From positions 868,001 through 932,000 of the forward strand of contig LARU01000002.1 of NCBI GenBank assembly GCA_001274695.2: DNA of 64,000 nucleotides, given 5' to 3'. Below, piece by piece: positions 26,350 through 35,308 of this stretch (positions are counted from its first letter, which is position 1; the number at the start of each line of letters is the position of its first letter). The position numbers and the translations under genes were made by a program. The notes under the pieces are model-generated. The model made no database searches and was not told where the DNA came from. It saw only the letters and a program-made list of their open reading frames with translations. Source of the stretch: Azoarcus sp. PA01 (lineage in GTDB: Bacteria; Pseudomonadota; Gammaproteobacteria; Burkholderiales; Rhodocyclaceae).

Positions 26350-27291
26350 ATGCCGTGCGACATGGGGCGCTTCTTTCGCTTGCTGCAGGGATTGCTCGGG
26401 GCGCTCGTGCTCGGCGCCGCGCTGCCGGCACTGGCGAACGAGGTTTTCGTCATTCGCAAGGCGGGCGAAGCGGCCCAGGCACAATTGCTCGAGCAGCTGG
26501 AGCGTGAGCTGGGCACCGGCGTCCACCTCACCCAGCACGCCTTGCCCGCCGACGAGGACCTCGCTGCCCCGGCCTTGCCAGGCGGCGTCGATCTCGTCGT
26601 CACCCTCGGGGTCGATGCCGCCCGCGCCTACCTTGCCGCCGGGCATGAAATACCGCTGCTGGCGGTCATGGTGCCGCGACTGGCCTATCTGGGCCTGCAG
26701 GAGGTCCGGCCGCGCAACCTGAAGCTGACGGCGGTGTTCGTCGATCAGCCGCTGGGACGCCAGCTCGAACTGATCCGGACCGTGCTGCCCGACGCGCGTC
26801 GCATCGGTGTCGTGCAGGGGCCGGCGACCGCCGATGCGGTGGCAGATCTCGAACGGCTCGCGCGCGACAAGGGGCTGACGCTCGTCCGTCACGCAGCGAC
26901 GCGCGACACCGAACTCTATCCGGCGTTGCAGCGCGTGCTCCAGAGCGCCGATGCCCTGCTGGCGCTGCCGGATCCGCTCATCGTCAATGCCGCGACGGCG
27001 CAGAATCTCCTGCTGACCTCCTTCAGGTATCGCAAGCCGGTCTTCGGCTATTCCGCCGCCTATGTCCGCGCCGGCGCACTGGCCAGCGTGTACAGCACCC
27101 CTGCCCAGATCGGCAAAACCGCCGCGCAACGCATTCGCGAACTGCTCGCGGCCAATGGCGGGACGGATCCGATCTATCCGCGCCACTTCTCGGTGGCAGT
27201 CAATCGCGCCCTCGCCGCCAGCCTGGGTCTGCAGATCCCGGACGATGCGAAAGTCCTGGAGTCGATGCAGAAACTGGAGCCGCGGCAATGA
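26350..27291 (+). CDS. Periplasmic substrate-binding protein (ABC_sub_bind family)
   Basis: A 313-residue secreted protein with a signal peptide (LLQGLLGALVLGAALPALA) and two alpha/beta lobes like those of the ABC_sub_bind (COG2984) family: DLVVTLGVDAARAYLA, LTAVFVDQPLGRQLELI, ARRIGVVQG, and PVFGYSAAYVRAGALASV. No ABC permease or ATPase accompanies it. Instead its stop overlaps the start of a hybrid histidine kinase by four bases, so it probably presents a ligand to the kinase's periplasmic domain. ATG 26350 is taken as start, five bases after the receptor gene; ATG 26362 and GTG 26326 are alternatives. Confidence 0.82.
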   Translation: MPCDMGRFFRLLQGLLGALVLGAALPALANEVFVIRKAGEAAQAQLLEQLERELGTGVHLTQHALPADEDLAAPALPGGVDLVVTLGVDAARAYLAAGHEIPLLAVMVPRLAYLGLQEVRPRNLKLTAVFVDQPLGRQLELIRTVLPDARRIGVVQGPATADAVADLERLARDKGLTLVRHAATRDTELYPALQRVLQSADALLALPDPLIVNAATAQNLLLTSFRYRKPVFGYSAAYVRAGALASVYSTPAQIGKTAAQRIRELLAANGGTDPIYPRHFSVAVNRALAASLGLQIPDDAKVLESMQKLEPRQ

Positions 27292-29300
27292 AACCGGGGC
27301 GACTTGTGGCGCTGTACCGGTGGGTGCGCCGCAGACTGTCCACGTGCGACCTGCACGCGCGGCTGATGCTGCTTGCGATGTCGCCGGTCGTCTTCTTCGC
27401 CGTCGCGTGGGGCGGTTACGCCATTCATCAGCGTGGCAGCGACCTCGACGGGCAGCTGCGCGAGCGGGCGCAGCTGCTCGGACGGCAGATGTCGATCGCT
27501 GCCGATTACGCCGTGTTCGCCCAGAACCGGATTGCGCTCGAGAGCATTGCCGCGGGCGTCGCCAGCGAAGCGTCCGTGGTGGCGGCCGTCCTGCTCGACG
27601 GAAAAGGCCAGGTGCTGGTCAGGCGCGATGGCGCGGCGGGCGCCGCCGCGCAGCGGTGGCAGCGTCTGGAAGGGCGCGTCAGGGACGCGCTCGGGCACGG
27701 CCAAGAGGTGTTCATGCTCGATGACGACGGCGTGTTCGCTTATGTACATCCGGTGCGCACCCCCGTCCTCGCCATCGAGGACATGCCTGCCGCCGCCGAG
27801 CCGTCCCGCACCCAGGGGTACGGCGTCGTCGTGATGAGCGTCGATGCGATTCGCGCCGAGCGAACGCGCTTCGGCCTCATTGTCGTCGCCTTGCTTGCCA
27901 CGGTACTACTTGCCACCGGCAAGCTCGTCAGCCGTTTCAGCGGGCGCATCGACAACCGCCTGTCCGAACTGGAAGAGGCCGCGCTCAAGATCGGTGACGG
28001 CAGTACGGGTGTCCGGCTGCCGCTGCGCGGCGTTCCCGCCTTCGACCGGCTTAGCAGCCACATCAATGCGATGGCGCAGCAGCTCGAACAGTCCCGCCGC
28101 CAACTCGAGTACCGGGTCCGCCAGGCGACTCAGGCGGTGCGTGACCAGCGCGACGCCGCCGAGCGCGCGAACCAGGCCAAGACCCGCTTTCTCGCCGCCG
28201 CGAGCCATGACCTGCGGCAGCCAATGCATGCGATCAGCATGATCCTTGCGGTGCTCCGGCAGCAGCAGGAGCCTGCCGCACGCATGGCACTGCATGACCG
28301 CGCCGAAGCGGCGGCCCAGGCGATGAGCGACCTGCTCGACGCCCTGCTCGACATTTCCAGGCTCGACTCCGGCAACATCAGCCCGCACCCCGAGACCTTC
28401 TCGGTGCAGAAGATGTTCGACCGCCTTCGCACCACCTATGAAAGCCTGGCCGAGCGCAGGCAGGTCACGCTGACGGTGCGTCCCTGTGCCGACCTGTGGA
28501 CGACGAGTGACCCGTCGATGCTCGAGCGCATCGTCGGCAATTTCGTTTCCAATGCCATCCGCTACACTGCGGAAGGCGGGCAAGTTCTCGTCGCCGCGCG
28601 CCGCCGTGCCGGCAGCCTGCTGATCCAGGTGCGCGACAACGGCCCGGGCATCGACCTCGACTCGCAGCGCCTGATTTTCGAGGAGTTCGTCCAGCTGCAT
28701 AATCCGCAGCGCAACCGCAGCGAAGGGCTCGGACTGGGCCTGGCCATCGTCCAGCGCCTGGCACGCCTGCTGTTCCATCCCATCAGCGTGCGGTCGAGTC
28801 CGGGGCGCGGCTCCACCTTCATGGTGTCCGTGCCGCGCAGCGCCGTGCCGGCTCCGAACGCCTTGCCGGCCGTCGAAGGCGAGGGTCTGGCAGCCAATTC
28901 CCTGAACGGCTGCGAGGTGCTGCTGGTCGAGGACGACGTCCTCGTGCGTGAAAGCTACCGGCGCTTGCTCGAGCTGTGGGGCTGCAGCGTCAGCGCTCAT
29001 ATTGATGGCATCGGCGCCCTGGCCTACTGCCGCGACCACGCCTGGCGCCCGCACCTCATCGTCACCGATTTCCGCCTCGGCAGCGCGATGGACGGCGTAA
29101 GCCTCGTCGATGCCTTGCGCAAACTGCACGATGCGCCGATTCCCGCCGCGATCGTCACCGGCGACACCGAGGACGTGCGCCTGCAGGGTCTGCGTGAAAC
29201 CTGGACGCGCGTCCTGTTCAAGCCCGTTCGTCCGGTATTGCTGGCGCAGACGCTGAAGGCGCTCAACGCCCTCAATGCGACCACCGCGACCCGGAAATGA
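27288..29300 (+). CDS. Hybrid sensor histidine kinase with receiver domain
   Basis: A 670-residue inner-membrane sensor. Two transmembrane helices (about 25-48 and 192-212) flank a periplasmic sensor of about 140 residues. A HAMP linker (215-265), a coiled coil, and the HisKA domain follow, with the phosphorylated His in AAASHDLRQPMHAI near residue 305. The ATPase domain has VRDNGPGIDL and SEGLGLGLAIVQRL. A C-terminal receiver (about 542-660) has the acidic pair in LLVEDD, the phospho-Asp in IVTDFRLG and Lys in LFKPVRP. It is coupled by overlap to the periplasmic binding protein gene and is followed by its likely output regulator. Confidence 0.93.
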   Translation: MKPGRLVALYRWVRRRLSTCDLHARLMLLAMSPVVFFAVAWGGYAIHQRGSDLDGQLRERAQLLGRQMSIAADYAVFAQNRIALESIAAGVASEASVVAAVLLDGKGQVLVRRDGAAGAAAQRWQRLEGRVRDALGHGQEVFMLDDDGVFAYVHPVRTPVLAIEDMPAAAEPSRTQGYGVVVMSVDAIRAERTRFGLIVVALLATVLLATGKLVSRFSGRIDNRLSELEEAALKIGDGSTGVRLPLRGVPAFDRLSSHINAMAQQLEQSRRQLEYRVRQATQAVRDQRDAAERANQAKTRFLAAASHDLRQPMHAISMILAVLRQQQEPAARMALHDRAEAAAQAMSDLLDALLDISRLDSGNISPHPETFSVQKMFDRLRTTYESLAERRQVTLTVRPCADLWTTSDPSMLERIVGNFVSNAIRYTAEGGQVLVAARRRAGSLLIQVRDNGPGIDLDSQRLIFEEFVQLHNPQRNRSEGLGLGLAIVQRLARLLFHPISVRSSPGRGSTFMVSVPRSAVPAPNALPAVEGEGLAANSLNGCEVLLVEDDVLVRESYRRLLELWGCSVSAHIDGIGALAYCRDHAWRPHLIVTDFRLGSAMDGVSLVDALRKLHDAPIPAAIVTGDTEDVRLQGLRETWTRVLFKPVRPVLLAQTLKALNALNATTATRK

Positions 29301-29340
29301 TAAACTCCGGCGGCTTACTTTTCGTGCAGCCTGGCATAAC

Positions 29341-30030
29341 TTGAAAATACTCATCGTCGACGATCACGGACTGGTGCGGGAAGGGCTGATGGCGATCCTC
29401 GCGCGCTCCGGGCTTGCTGCGAGCTACCTCGAAGCCTGGGACGTCCCTTCGGTCCGGCAGTGTCTCGACCAGCACTCCGATCTCGATCTGATCCTGCTCG
29501 ACATCCAGCTGCCCGACTGCAACGGCCTCGATCTGCTCGAAAACATCCTCGCCCAGCGCCCGTCCCTGCCGATCATCATGCTGTCGGCCGAATACGACGG
29601 TCACACCGTGCGCCAGGCCATCGACCGGGGCGCATCGGGTTTCCTCCCCAAGAGCACGCTCAATCAGGTGCTGGTGCCCGCCATCCAGTTCGTCATCGTC
29701 GGCGGCGTCTACATTCCCCCCGAGATGCTGCGTGCCGAGCCTGCCCCCGCCGCGCCCGTCGGCGCTCCGGCTGCTTCCCCCCCGTTTACCAACCGCCAGA
29801 TGGATGTCTTCCTGCTGCTGTTCAAAGGCATGTCCAACAAGGAAATCTCCCGCCAGCTCGACCTGGCCGAGGCCACGGTCAAGGTGCACGTGCGCGGCAT
29901 CCTGCGCACGCTGAACGTTTCTTCCCGCTCCGAAGCCATTGCCAAGGCGGCGCAGGCGGGGTGGGAGAAATGGGGCGGTGGCCCTGCGGACGCTGCCCAG
30001 CCGGCTCTCGGCCGCCCTTCGTTGCTGTGA
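29341..30030 (+). CDS. NarL/LuxR-type response regulator
   Basis: A 229-residue two-domain regulator. The receiver begins KILIVDDHGLVREGL, has the phospho-Asp in LILLDIQLP (about residue 53) and Lys in FLPKSTLN. The DNA-binding domain (about 150-215) has FTNRQMDVFLLLFKGMSNKEISRQLDLAEATVKVHVRGI in two family-typical helices. TTG at 29341 is chosen since it places Met directly before the receiver; an ATG at 29275 inside the kinase gene would add 22 unlike residues, and neither has a strong ribosome site. It presumably receives phosphate from the hybrid kinase and controls polysaccharide or secretion genes; its stop overlaps the exporter permease start (TGATG). Confidence 0.92.
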   Translation: MKILIVDDHGLVREGLMAILARSGLAASYLEAWDVPSVRQCLDQHSDLDLILLDIQLPDCNGLDLLENILAQRPSLPIIMLSAEYDGHTVRQAIDRGASGFLPKSTLNQVLVPAIQFVIVGGVYIPPEMLRAEPAPAAPVGAPAASPPFTNRQMDVFLLLFKGMSNKEISRQLDLAEATVKVHVRGILRTLNVSSRSEAIAKAAQAGWEKWGGGPADAAQPALGRPSLL

Positions 30031-30872
30031 TGCGCGCCACATCGATTCGCGCCGCCGGCGCCCCGTCCGCGGCGCCGACTGAACTGCTCGCCTCGCTGTG
30101 GAGCCACCGGCATCTGCTCGCCCGGCTCGTCCTGCGCGACCTGGCAAGCCGTTACCGGGGCTCCTTCATCGGCCTGATGTGGTCGCTGGTCCTGCCCTGC
30201 GCCATGCTCGGCATATACCTGTTCGTCTTCGGTCACGTGTTCACGCCGGTACGCGCGGTTGGGCAGGAAGGGGTGAATGCCGCGTTTGCGCTGTCGCTGT
30301 TCTCGGGTCTGCTGCTCCATGGCCTGCTGGCCGAATCCATCACCCGCGCGCCCATGGCGGTGCTGACCCAGCCGAGCTATGTCAAGAAAGTCGTCTTCCC
30401 GCTCGAACTGCTGCCGTTTACCACCGTTGGCAGCGCGCTCGTGCAGTTCCTCATCGGCTCGCTCGTGCTCATCGCCGGGCTTGCCGTCTGGCAGGGAATC
30501 CCCGCCACCGCGCTACTCTGGCCGCTGGCCTGGCTGCCGCTGCTCGCTCTTGCTGGCGGCGTCGCGCTGGCCTTGTCCGCACTCACCGTCTACCTGCGCG
30601 ACCTCGCCCAGCTCACCGGCTTTGTCGCTACCGTCCTACTGTTCATGTCGCCGGTGTTCTATCCGCTCGCCAGCGCTCCCGCCGCCATCCAGGGCTGGCT
30701 GATGCTGAGCCCGCTCACCGTCCCGCTCGAAGGCGCACGCGACCTGCTCATTCATGGTCGCGTGCCATCGCTGCTGCCCTGGGCGATCCATGCGGCAGGC
30801 TGTTTGCTGGCGCTGTGGGCGGGCTGGTGGGTGTTCCAGCGTACCCGCCGCGGGTTTGCCGATGTCATCTGA
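30030..30872 (+). CDS. ABC-2 type polysaccharide export permease (Wzm-like)
   Basis: A 280-residue inner-membrane permease with six predicted helices that would form the channel for lipid-linked polysaccharide export. Family signs are the N-terminal amphipathic region HRHLLARLVLRDLASRYRGS, then FIGLMWSLVLPCAMLGIYLFVFG, and FMSPVFYPL before the last helices. The ATG overlaps the regulator stop by one base and the end overlaps the ATPase gene by 11 bases, so the three are one transcription unit. It works with the next gene in an ABC-dependent O-antigen or capsule pathway. Confidence 0.92.
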   Translation: MRATSIRAAGAPSAAPTELLASLWSHRHLLARLVLRDLASRYRGSFIGLMWSLVLPCAMLGIYLFVFGHVFTPVRAVGQEGVNAAFALSLFSGLLLHGLLAESITRAPMAVLTQPSYVKKVVFPLELLPFTTVGSALVQFLIGSLVLIAGLAVWQGIPATALLWPLAWLPLLALAGGVALALSALTVYLRDLAQLTGFVATVLLFMSPVFYPLASAPAAIQGWLMLSPLTVPLEGARDLLIHGRVPSLLPWAIHAAGCLLALWAGWWVFQRTRRGFADVI

Positions 30873-33279
30873 AGCGGTCGGTATCGCCATCCGGGCCCGC
30901 GCGCTGAGCAAACACTACCTGCTCTACGACAAGCCGCACCACCGCCTGCTGCAATCGCTGTGGCGCGGCCGCCGACGCTACTACCGCGAGTTCCAGGCCT
31001 TGCACGACGTCGGCTTCGAACTGGCGGCGGGCGAGACGCTCGGCATCATCGGCCGCAACGGCGCCGGCAAATCGACGCTGCTGCAGCTCGTGTGCGGCAC
31101 TTTGCAGCCGAGCGCGGGCGAAGTCGAGGTACGTGGCCGCATCGCCGCACTGCTCGAACTCGGCACCGGCTTCAACCCCGATTTCACCGGCCGCGAGAAT
31201 GCGCTCATCAACGCCGCCATCCTCGGACTTTCTGCCGAAGAGGCCGCCGCCCGGCTGGACGACATCCTCGCCTTCGCCGACATCGGCGACTTCATCGACC
31301 AGCCGGTCAAGACCTATTCGAGCGGCATGTACGTGCGCCTGGCCTTCGCGGTGGTCATCCATGTCAGCCCGGACATCCTGATCGTCGACGAGGCGCTCGC
31401 GGTCGGCGATGCCCTGTTCCAGGCCAAGTGCATGACCCGGATGCGGCGCATGCTCGACGACGGGCTCACGCTGCTGTTCATCAGTCACGACATCGCCGCG
31501 GTGAAGGCACTGTGCCAGCGCTGCCTGTGGCTCGAGCACGGCAAAGTGCGCGCTCTCGGGCCGACCGCCGAAATCACCCGCGCCTACGACCAGGACTGGA
31601 TCCGCGAGGCCAATGCCTCACAGGGCGTGATACCGGACTCGGAGAACGTGGTCGCCGAAGGGCACATCGGTTCGGGCGCGGTGCGCCTGCTCGCGCACGA
31701 ATGGATGGCCGACGGGGCAACCGGCACCCGGGTCCGCGCTATCCATGGCCAGCTCCTCGCGCTGCGCCTGCGCCTGGGCGTGGTGCGCGACTGCGACCGG
31801 CTGGTGGTCTCCTTCCACCTCAAGAACCGCCAGAATCAGCACGTGCTCGGCGCGCACACTGCGGACCGTCCCGAGGTCCATGCCCGACCATGGCAGGCCG
31901 GCGACGTCTTCGAAGTCGAGTTCGCCATCCCGGTCCACCTCCATCACGGCGCCTACGCCCTCACCGTCGTGGTGTCCGACATCGGCGATGTCGAACGCTA
32001 CACCGACGCCACTTTCCATCTCTGGGCCGACGACATCGCCATGATCGAGGTCGTGCCGCGCGCGCGCTTCCCCCTCAGCGACCTCGTCGAGCCGCCGATC
32101 GCCGCCACGGTGGAAAGCGGCGTGCCGCGCTGGGTGATCCTCGACGACTTCTTCCCCAACCTGCTAACCGGCTTTCGCGTCGCCGAATACAACGCCCACC
32201 TCGCCGCCTTCCCCGGGCTGGAAGTGCGCTCCTGTGCGGCCGACTTTGCTGCCGAACATGCCGGCTATGCCCGGCAGTATCCCGAGCACGCGGCGCGCGT
32301 CCGCCCTTACGCCGCGTCGTGGCTGACCGGCTGCCAGCTGGCCTACCTCAACTTCCTCAACAACGCCGTTCATTTCCTGCCGGATCTCGAGGCTCGCGGC
32401 CTTCCCTTCGTCCTGACCCTGTACCCGGGCGGGGGCTTCGGCCTGCACGAACCGGACAGTGACCGCAAACTGCAGCGGGTGCTCGCCTCCCCGTTGCTCC
32501 AGGCCGTCATCGTCACCCAGCCGGTCACCGCCGATTACCTGCAGGATTTCGCCGCCCGTCACGGGCTGCACCTGCCGCCGCTGCACTTCATTCCCGGCGT
32601 GGTCATCAGCCCGCGCTACTTCCTCGCGCCGCCCGCCGCGCGCACCCAGCACCCGACCCGCTCCGGACAGGGCGTGGATATCTGCTTCGTCGCCGAGCGC
32701 TACATGCCGCTCGCGGCGAACAAGGGTTACCCGGAGTTCATCGAAGCGGTCGGCCTGCTGGCGGATCGGCCGGACCTGCGTTTTCACATCGTCGGCGGCG
32801 GCTATACTGCCGATGAGCTCGACTTCGGGCACCTCGCCGACTGCATCCGTTACCACGGCCGTCTCGATACCGCCGAGTTGCAGCGCTTCTATGCCGGCAT
32901 GGACCTGATCGTGTCGCCCAATCGCCCCGGCCTGCTCCACGCCGGAAATTTCGATGGCTTCCCCACGGGCTGCTGCGTCGAAGCCGCGCTGTGCGGTGTC
33001 GCGATGCTGGTCACCGATGCGTTGCAGCAGAATCCGGGCTACGCCGATGGACAGGAACTTTTTCTGCTCGACCACCGCGAGGCCGCCGAGCCGCTGGCCG
33101 CGCAGATCGCGCGCATCGTCCGTGAACTCGCTGCCGACCCGCAGCGCCTGGCGCGTGTCGCGCAGGCGGGCGCCGCGCTGACCCGGCGCCTGTACCACCC
33201 GCGCGAGCAGATCGAGCAACGCCAGCGCATCCTCGAAAGCGCAGCCGAACGCCTCGCGGCGCAGGAGGCGACGCAGTGA
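30862..33279 (+). CDS. Polysaccharide ABC exporter ATPase fused to a glycosyltransferase (Wzt-GT)
   Basis: An 805-residue fusion. Residues about 1-235 are a Wzt ATPase: Walker A GRNGAGKST (about 65), the signature YSSGMYVRLAFAV and Walker B ILIVDEALAVGD. Residues about 250-410 form a Wzt-type C-terminal carbohydrate-recognition domain, which in related systems reads the chain terminus. From about 420 a GT-B glycosyltransferase of family 4 type follows, with a donor-binding end including GFPTGCCVEAALCGVAMLVTD. Joining exporter and transferase may couple chain termination or capping to export. ATG 30862 is chosen because the preceding in-frame codons are the permease gene in another frame. Confidence 0.88.
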   Translation: MSSEAVGIAIRARALSKHYLLYDKPHHRLLQSLWRGRRRYYREFQALHDVGFELAAGETLGIIGRNGAGKSTLLQLVCGTLQPSAGEVEVRGRIAALLELGTGFNPDFTGRENALINAAILGLSAEEAAARLDDILAFADIGDFIDQPVKTYSSGMYVRLAFAVVIHVSPDILIVDEALAVGDALFQAKCMTRMRRMLDDGLTLLFISHDIAAVKALCQRCLWLEHGKVRALGPTAEITRAYDQDWIREANASQGVIPDSENVVAEGHIGSGAVRLLAHEWMADGATGTRVRAIHGQLLALRLRLGVVRDCDRLVVSFHLKNRQNQHVLGAHTADRPEVHARPWQAGDVFEVEFAIPVHLHHGAYALTVVVSDIGDVERYTDATFHLWADDIAMIEVVPRARFPLSDLVEPPIAATVESGVPRWVILDDFFPNLLTGFRVAEYNAHLAAFPGLEVRSCAADFAAEHAGYARQYPEHAARVRPYAASWLTGCQLAYLNFLNNAVHFLPDLEARGLPFVLTLYPGGGFGLHEPDSDRKLQRVLASPLLQAVIVTQPVTADYLQDFAARHGLHLPPLHFIPGVVISPRYFLAPPAARTQHPTRSGQGVDICFVAERYMPLAANKGYPEFIEAVGLLADRPDLRFHIVGGGYTADELDFGHLADCIRYHGRLDTAELQRFYAGMDLIVSPNRPGLLHAGNFDGFPTGCCVEAALCGVAMLVTDALQQNPGYADGQELFLLDHREAAEPLAAQIARIVRELAADPQRLARVAQAGAALTRRLYHPREQIEQRQRILESAAERLAAQEATQ

Positions 33280-33920
33280 CGGCGGGCCGCGGCCGCCCGC
33301 TTGTCATCTTCGGGGCCGGCGGCCAGGGGCGCGAACTCGCGCAGCTCGTTGCCGACATCAACCGCGCGCAGGGCGAGACCTGGCAGCTGCTGGGCTTCGT
33401 CGCCGATCACGCACCGCCGCCCGCGCCGCTGCTGCCCGCCCCCTTCCTGGGCGACGCGACATGGCTGGCGCGCCACCCGGATGCGCACGTCGTCGTCGCG
33501 GTAGGCGTCCCCGAAGCGCGGCGCGCGCTCGTCGACCGCCTGCGCCAGCAAACGCCCGGCCGGCGCTTCGCCACCCTCGTCCATCCCCGGGCCTGGCTCG
33601 CGGACGATGTCGTTCCGGGCGAAGGCAGCGTGGTGTTCGCCGGCTGCCTGCTCAACACAGACGTGCGGATCGGCGCCCATGCCAGTCTCAACCTGGGGTG
33701 CACGCTCAGCCACGACGTCGTGCTCGGCGACTTCGTCAGCCTCGGGCCGGGAGTGCATCTCGCCGGCGCCACCCACGTCGGCAGCGGTGCCGACATCGGC
33801 GCCGGCGCGGCAAGCCGGCCGCGGGCGCAGGTCGGCGCGGGCGCAGTCGTCGGTGCGGGCGCCGTCGTCGTCCATCCCGTGCCCGCCGGGCGTACCGTCG
33901 TCGGCGTACCGGCCCGCTGA
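33276..33920 (+). CDS. NeuD-like sugar O/N-acyltransferase (left-handed beta helix)
   Basis: A 214-residue protein of the NeuD/PglD type, which acetylates amino or hydroxyl groups of nucleotide sugars. An N-terminal nucleotide-sugar-binding fold starts LVIFGAGGQGRELAQLVADIN. The C-terminal part has hexapeptide repeats (VRIGAHASLNLGCTLSHDV, VGSGADIGAGA, VGAGAVVGAGAVVVHPV) that form the trimeric left-handed beta helix, with the active His in CTLSHDV. The GTG start at 33276 overlaps the previous stop (GTGA) and follows GGAGG. With the adjacent DegT aminotransferase it suggests synthesis of an N-acetylated deoxyamino sugar. Confidence 0.86.
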   Translation: MTAGRGRPLVIFGAGGQGRELAQLVADINRAQGETWQLLGFVADHAPPPAPLLPAPFLGDATWLARHPDAHVVVAVGVPEARRALVDRLRQQTPGRRFATLVHPRAWLADDVVPGEGSVVFAGCLLNTDVRIGAHASLNLGCTLSHDVVLGDFVSLGPGVHLAGATHVGSGADIGAGAASRPRAQVGAGAVVGAGAVVVHPVPAGRTVVGVPAR

Positions 33921-33946
33921 CCGAACCCACGTTTCGAGTGTCCGCC

Positions 33947-35083
33947 ATGCGCCCGCCCAAAGCTTTCGACGAGCCGGTCTATGTGACCCGGCCGCTGCTG
34001 CCTCCGCTCGAGGAGTACACCGCGCTGTTGCAGCAAGTATGGGACAGCGGCTGGCTCACCAATGGCGGCCGGCAGCATGCCGAGCTCGAGCGCGAGCTCG
34101 CCCGCCACCTCGGCGCGGAGCAGCTGAGCCTGTTCAACAACGGCACCATCGCGCTCATCGTCGCCTGCCAGGCCCTGCGCCTGAGCGGCGAAGTCATCAC
34201 CACGCCCTTCACCTTCCCGGCGACGCCGCACGTGCTCAGCTGGAACAACATCACGCCGGTCTTCGCCGACATCGATCCCGATACGCTTTGTATCGATCCG
34301 GCGCGCGTCGAGGCGCTGGTCAGCAACCGCACCAGCGCGATCCTCGGCGTCCATGTCTATGGCGTGCCGTGCGACGTGCACGCGCTCGACGACATCGCCC
34401 GGCGCCAGGGGCTGCGCGTGGTGTACGACGCCGCCCACGCGTTCGGCACCACCGTCGGCGACAAGCCGATCGCCGCCTTCGGCGACGCCACGATGTTCAG
34501 CCTGCACGCGACCAAGCTCTTCCACAGCGCAGAGGGCGGAGCCTTGGCGGTGTCCGACCCCGACCTCAAGCAACGCATCGACCTGTTGAAGAACTTCGGC
34601 ATCAAGAACGAAGACGAGGTCGTCATGCCCGGCATCAACGGCAAGCTCAGCGAACTGCAGGCCGCGCTCGGGCGGGTCGTGCTGCGCCACGTCGACGCCG
34701 AGCGCGCCCGCCGCGCGGAGGTGCGCCGCATCTACGAACAACGCCTGCAGGGCGTACCCGGCCTGCGCCTGCACGCGATGCCCGCCGGCGTCGTCGACAG
34801 CCTCCAATACCTCGTGCTGCGCATCGACGCCGTCGCCGCAAGCTGCGACCGCGACACCCTGCATGCCCGCCTGAAGCGCTACAACATCGTCACGCGCAAG
34901 TACTTCCACCCGCTGTGCAGCGACTACAGCTGCTACCGTCAGCTGCCCACCGCCAGCCCGCGGCACCTGCCGGTGGCCTACCGGATCGCCACCGAAGTGC
35001 TGGCGCTGCCTTTCCACGGCACGCTGGCCGCGGACGACGTGCATCGCATCTGCGACGCGATCCTCTACGCCTTGCGCCAATGA
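33947..35083 (+). CDS. DegT/DnrJ/EryC1 sugar aminotransferase
   Basis: A 378-residue PLP-dependent aminotransferase that aminates keto-sugar nucleotides. The sequence shows SGWLTNGGRQHAELERELA, the substrate-side FNNGTIALIVACQAL, the PLP-contacting DAAHAFGTTV and the Schiff-base lysine in HATKLFHSAEGG. The C-terminal segment IVTRKYFHPLC is typical of the VioA/FdtB/QdtB group that makes Qui3N, Fuc3N or Qui4N derivatives. With the NeuD-like acyltransferase 26 bp upstream it forms an amino-sugar module. The start is ATG 33947 (MRPPKAFDEPVYVTRPLLPP). Confidence 0.92.
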   Translation: MRPPKAFDEPVYVTRPLLPPLEEYTALLQQVWDSGWLTNGGRQHAELERELARHLGAEQLSLFNNGTIALIVACQALRLSGEVITTPFTFPATPHVLSWNNITPVFADIDPDTLCIDPARVEALVSNRTSAILGVHVYGVPCDVHALDDIARRQGLRVVYDAAHAFGTTVGDKPIAAFGDATMFSLHATKLFHSAEGGALAVSDPDLKQRIDLLKNFGIKNEDEVVMPGINGKLSELQAALGRVVLRHVDAERARRAEVRRIYEQRLQGVPGLRLHAMPAGVVDSLQYLVLRIDAVAASCDRDTLHARLKRYNIVTRKYFHPLCSDYSCYRQLPTASPRHLPVAYRIATEVLALPFHGTLAADDVHRICDAILYALRQ

Positions 35084-35088
35084 CCCTA

Positions 35089-35254
35089 GAAACAGCAGTT
35101 GCGCCGGTAAAAATCCGCTCATCCTTCGACAGGCTCAGGACGAACGGATTTTTACCTCCTCACCCATGGGGTGGCACCACCGTTCGCCCTGAGCTCTTCG
35201 ACTTCGCTCAGGACAGGCTTGTCGAAGGGCTTTCGATACGACAACTGCGGTTTC
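35089..35254. repeat. Nested palindromic repeat element (REP-like)
   Basis: The DegT-glycosyltransferase gap holds nested inverted repeats. The outer arms are 35089-35101 (GAAACAGCAGTTG) and 35242-35254 (CAACTGCGGTTTC), matching at 12 of 13 positions. The next pair is GTAAAAATCCG at 35107 and CGGATTTTTAC at 35145, perfect over 11. The core has CAGGCTCAGGACGAAC, GTTCGCCCTGAGC and CAGGCTTGTCGAAGGGC motifs, related to the element at 48647-48735. It does not encode a protein and may fold into a large hairpin that modulates read-through. Confidence 0.78.
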
Positions 35255-35308
35255 AAGGATGACGCTGCACCGCCCGTCCGCCTCGCTCGGCAAATCTCTT
35301 CCGTTGTC

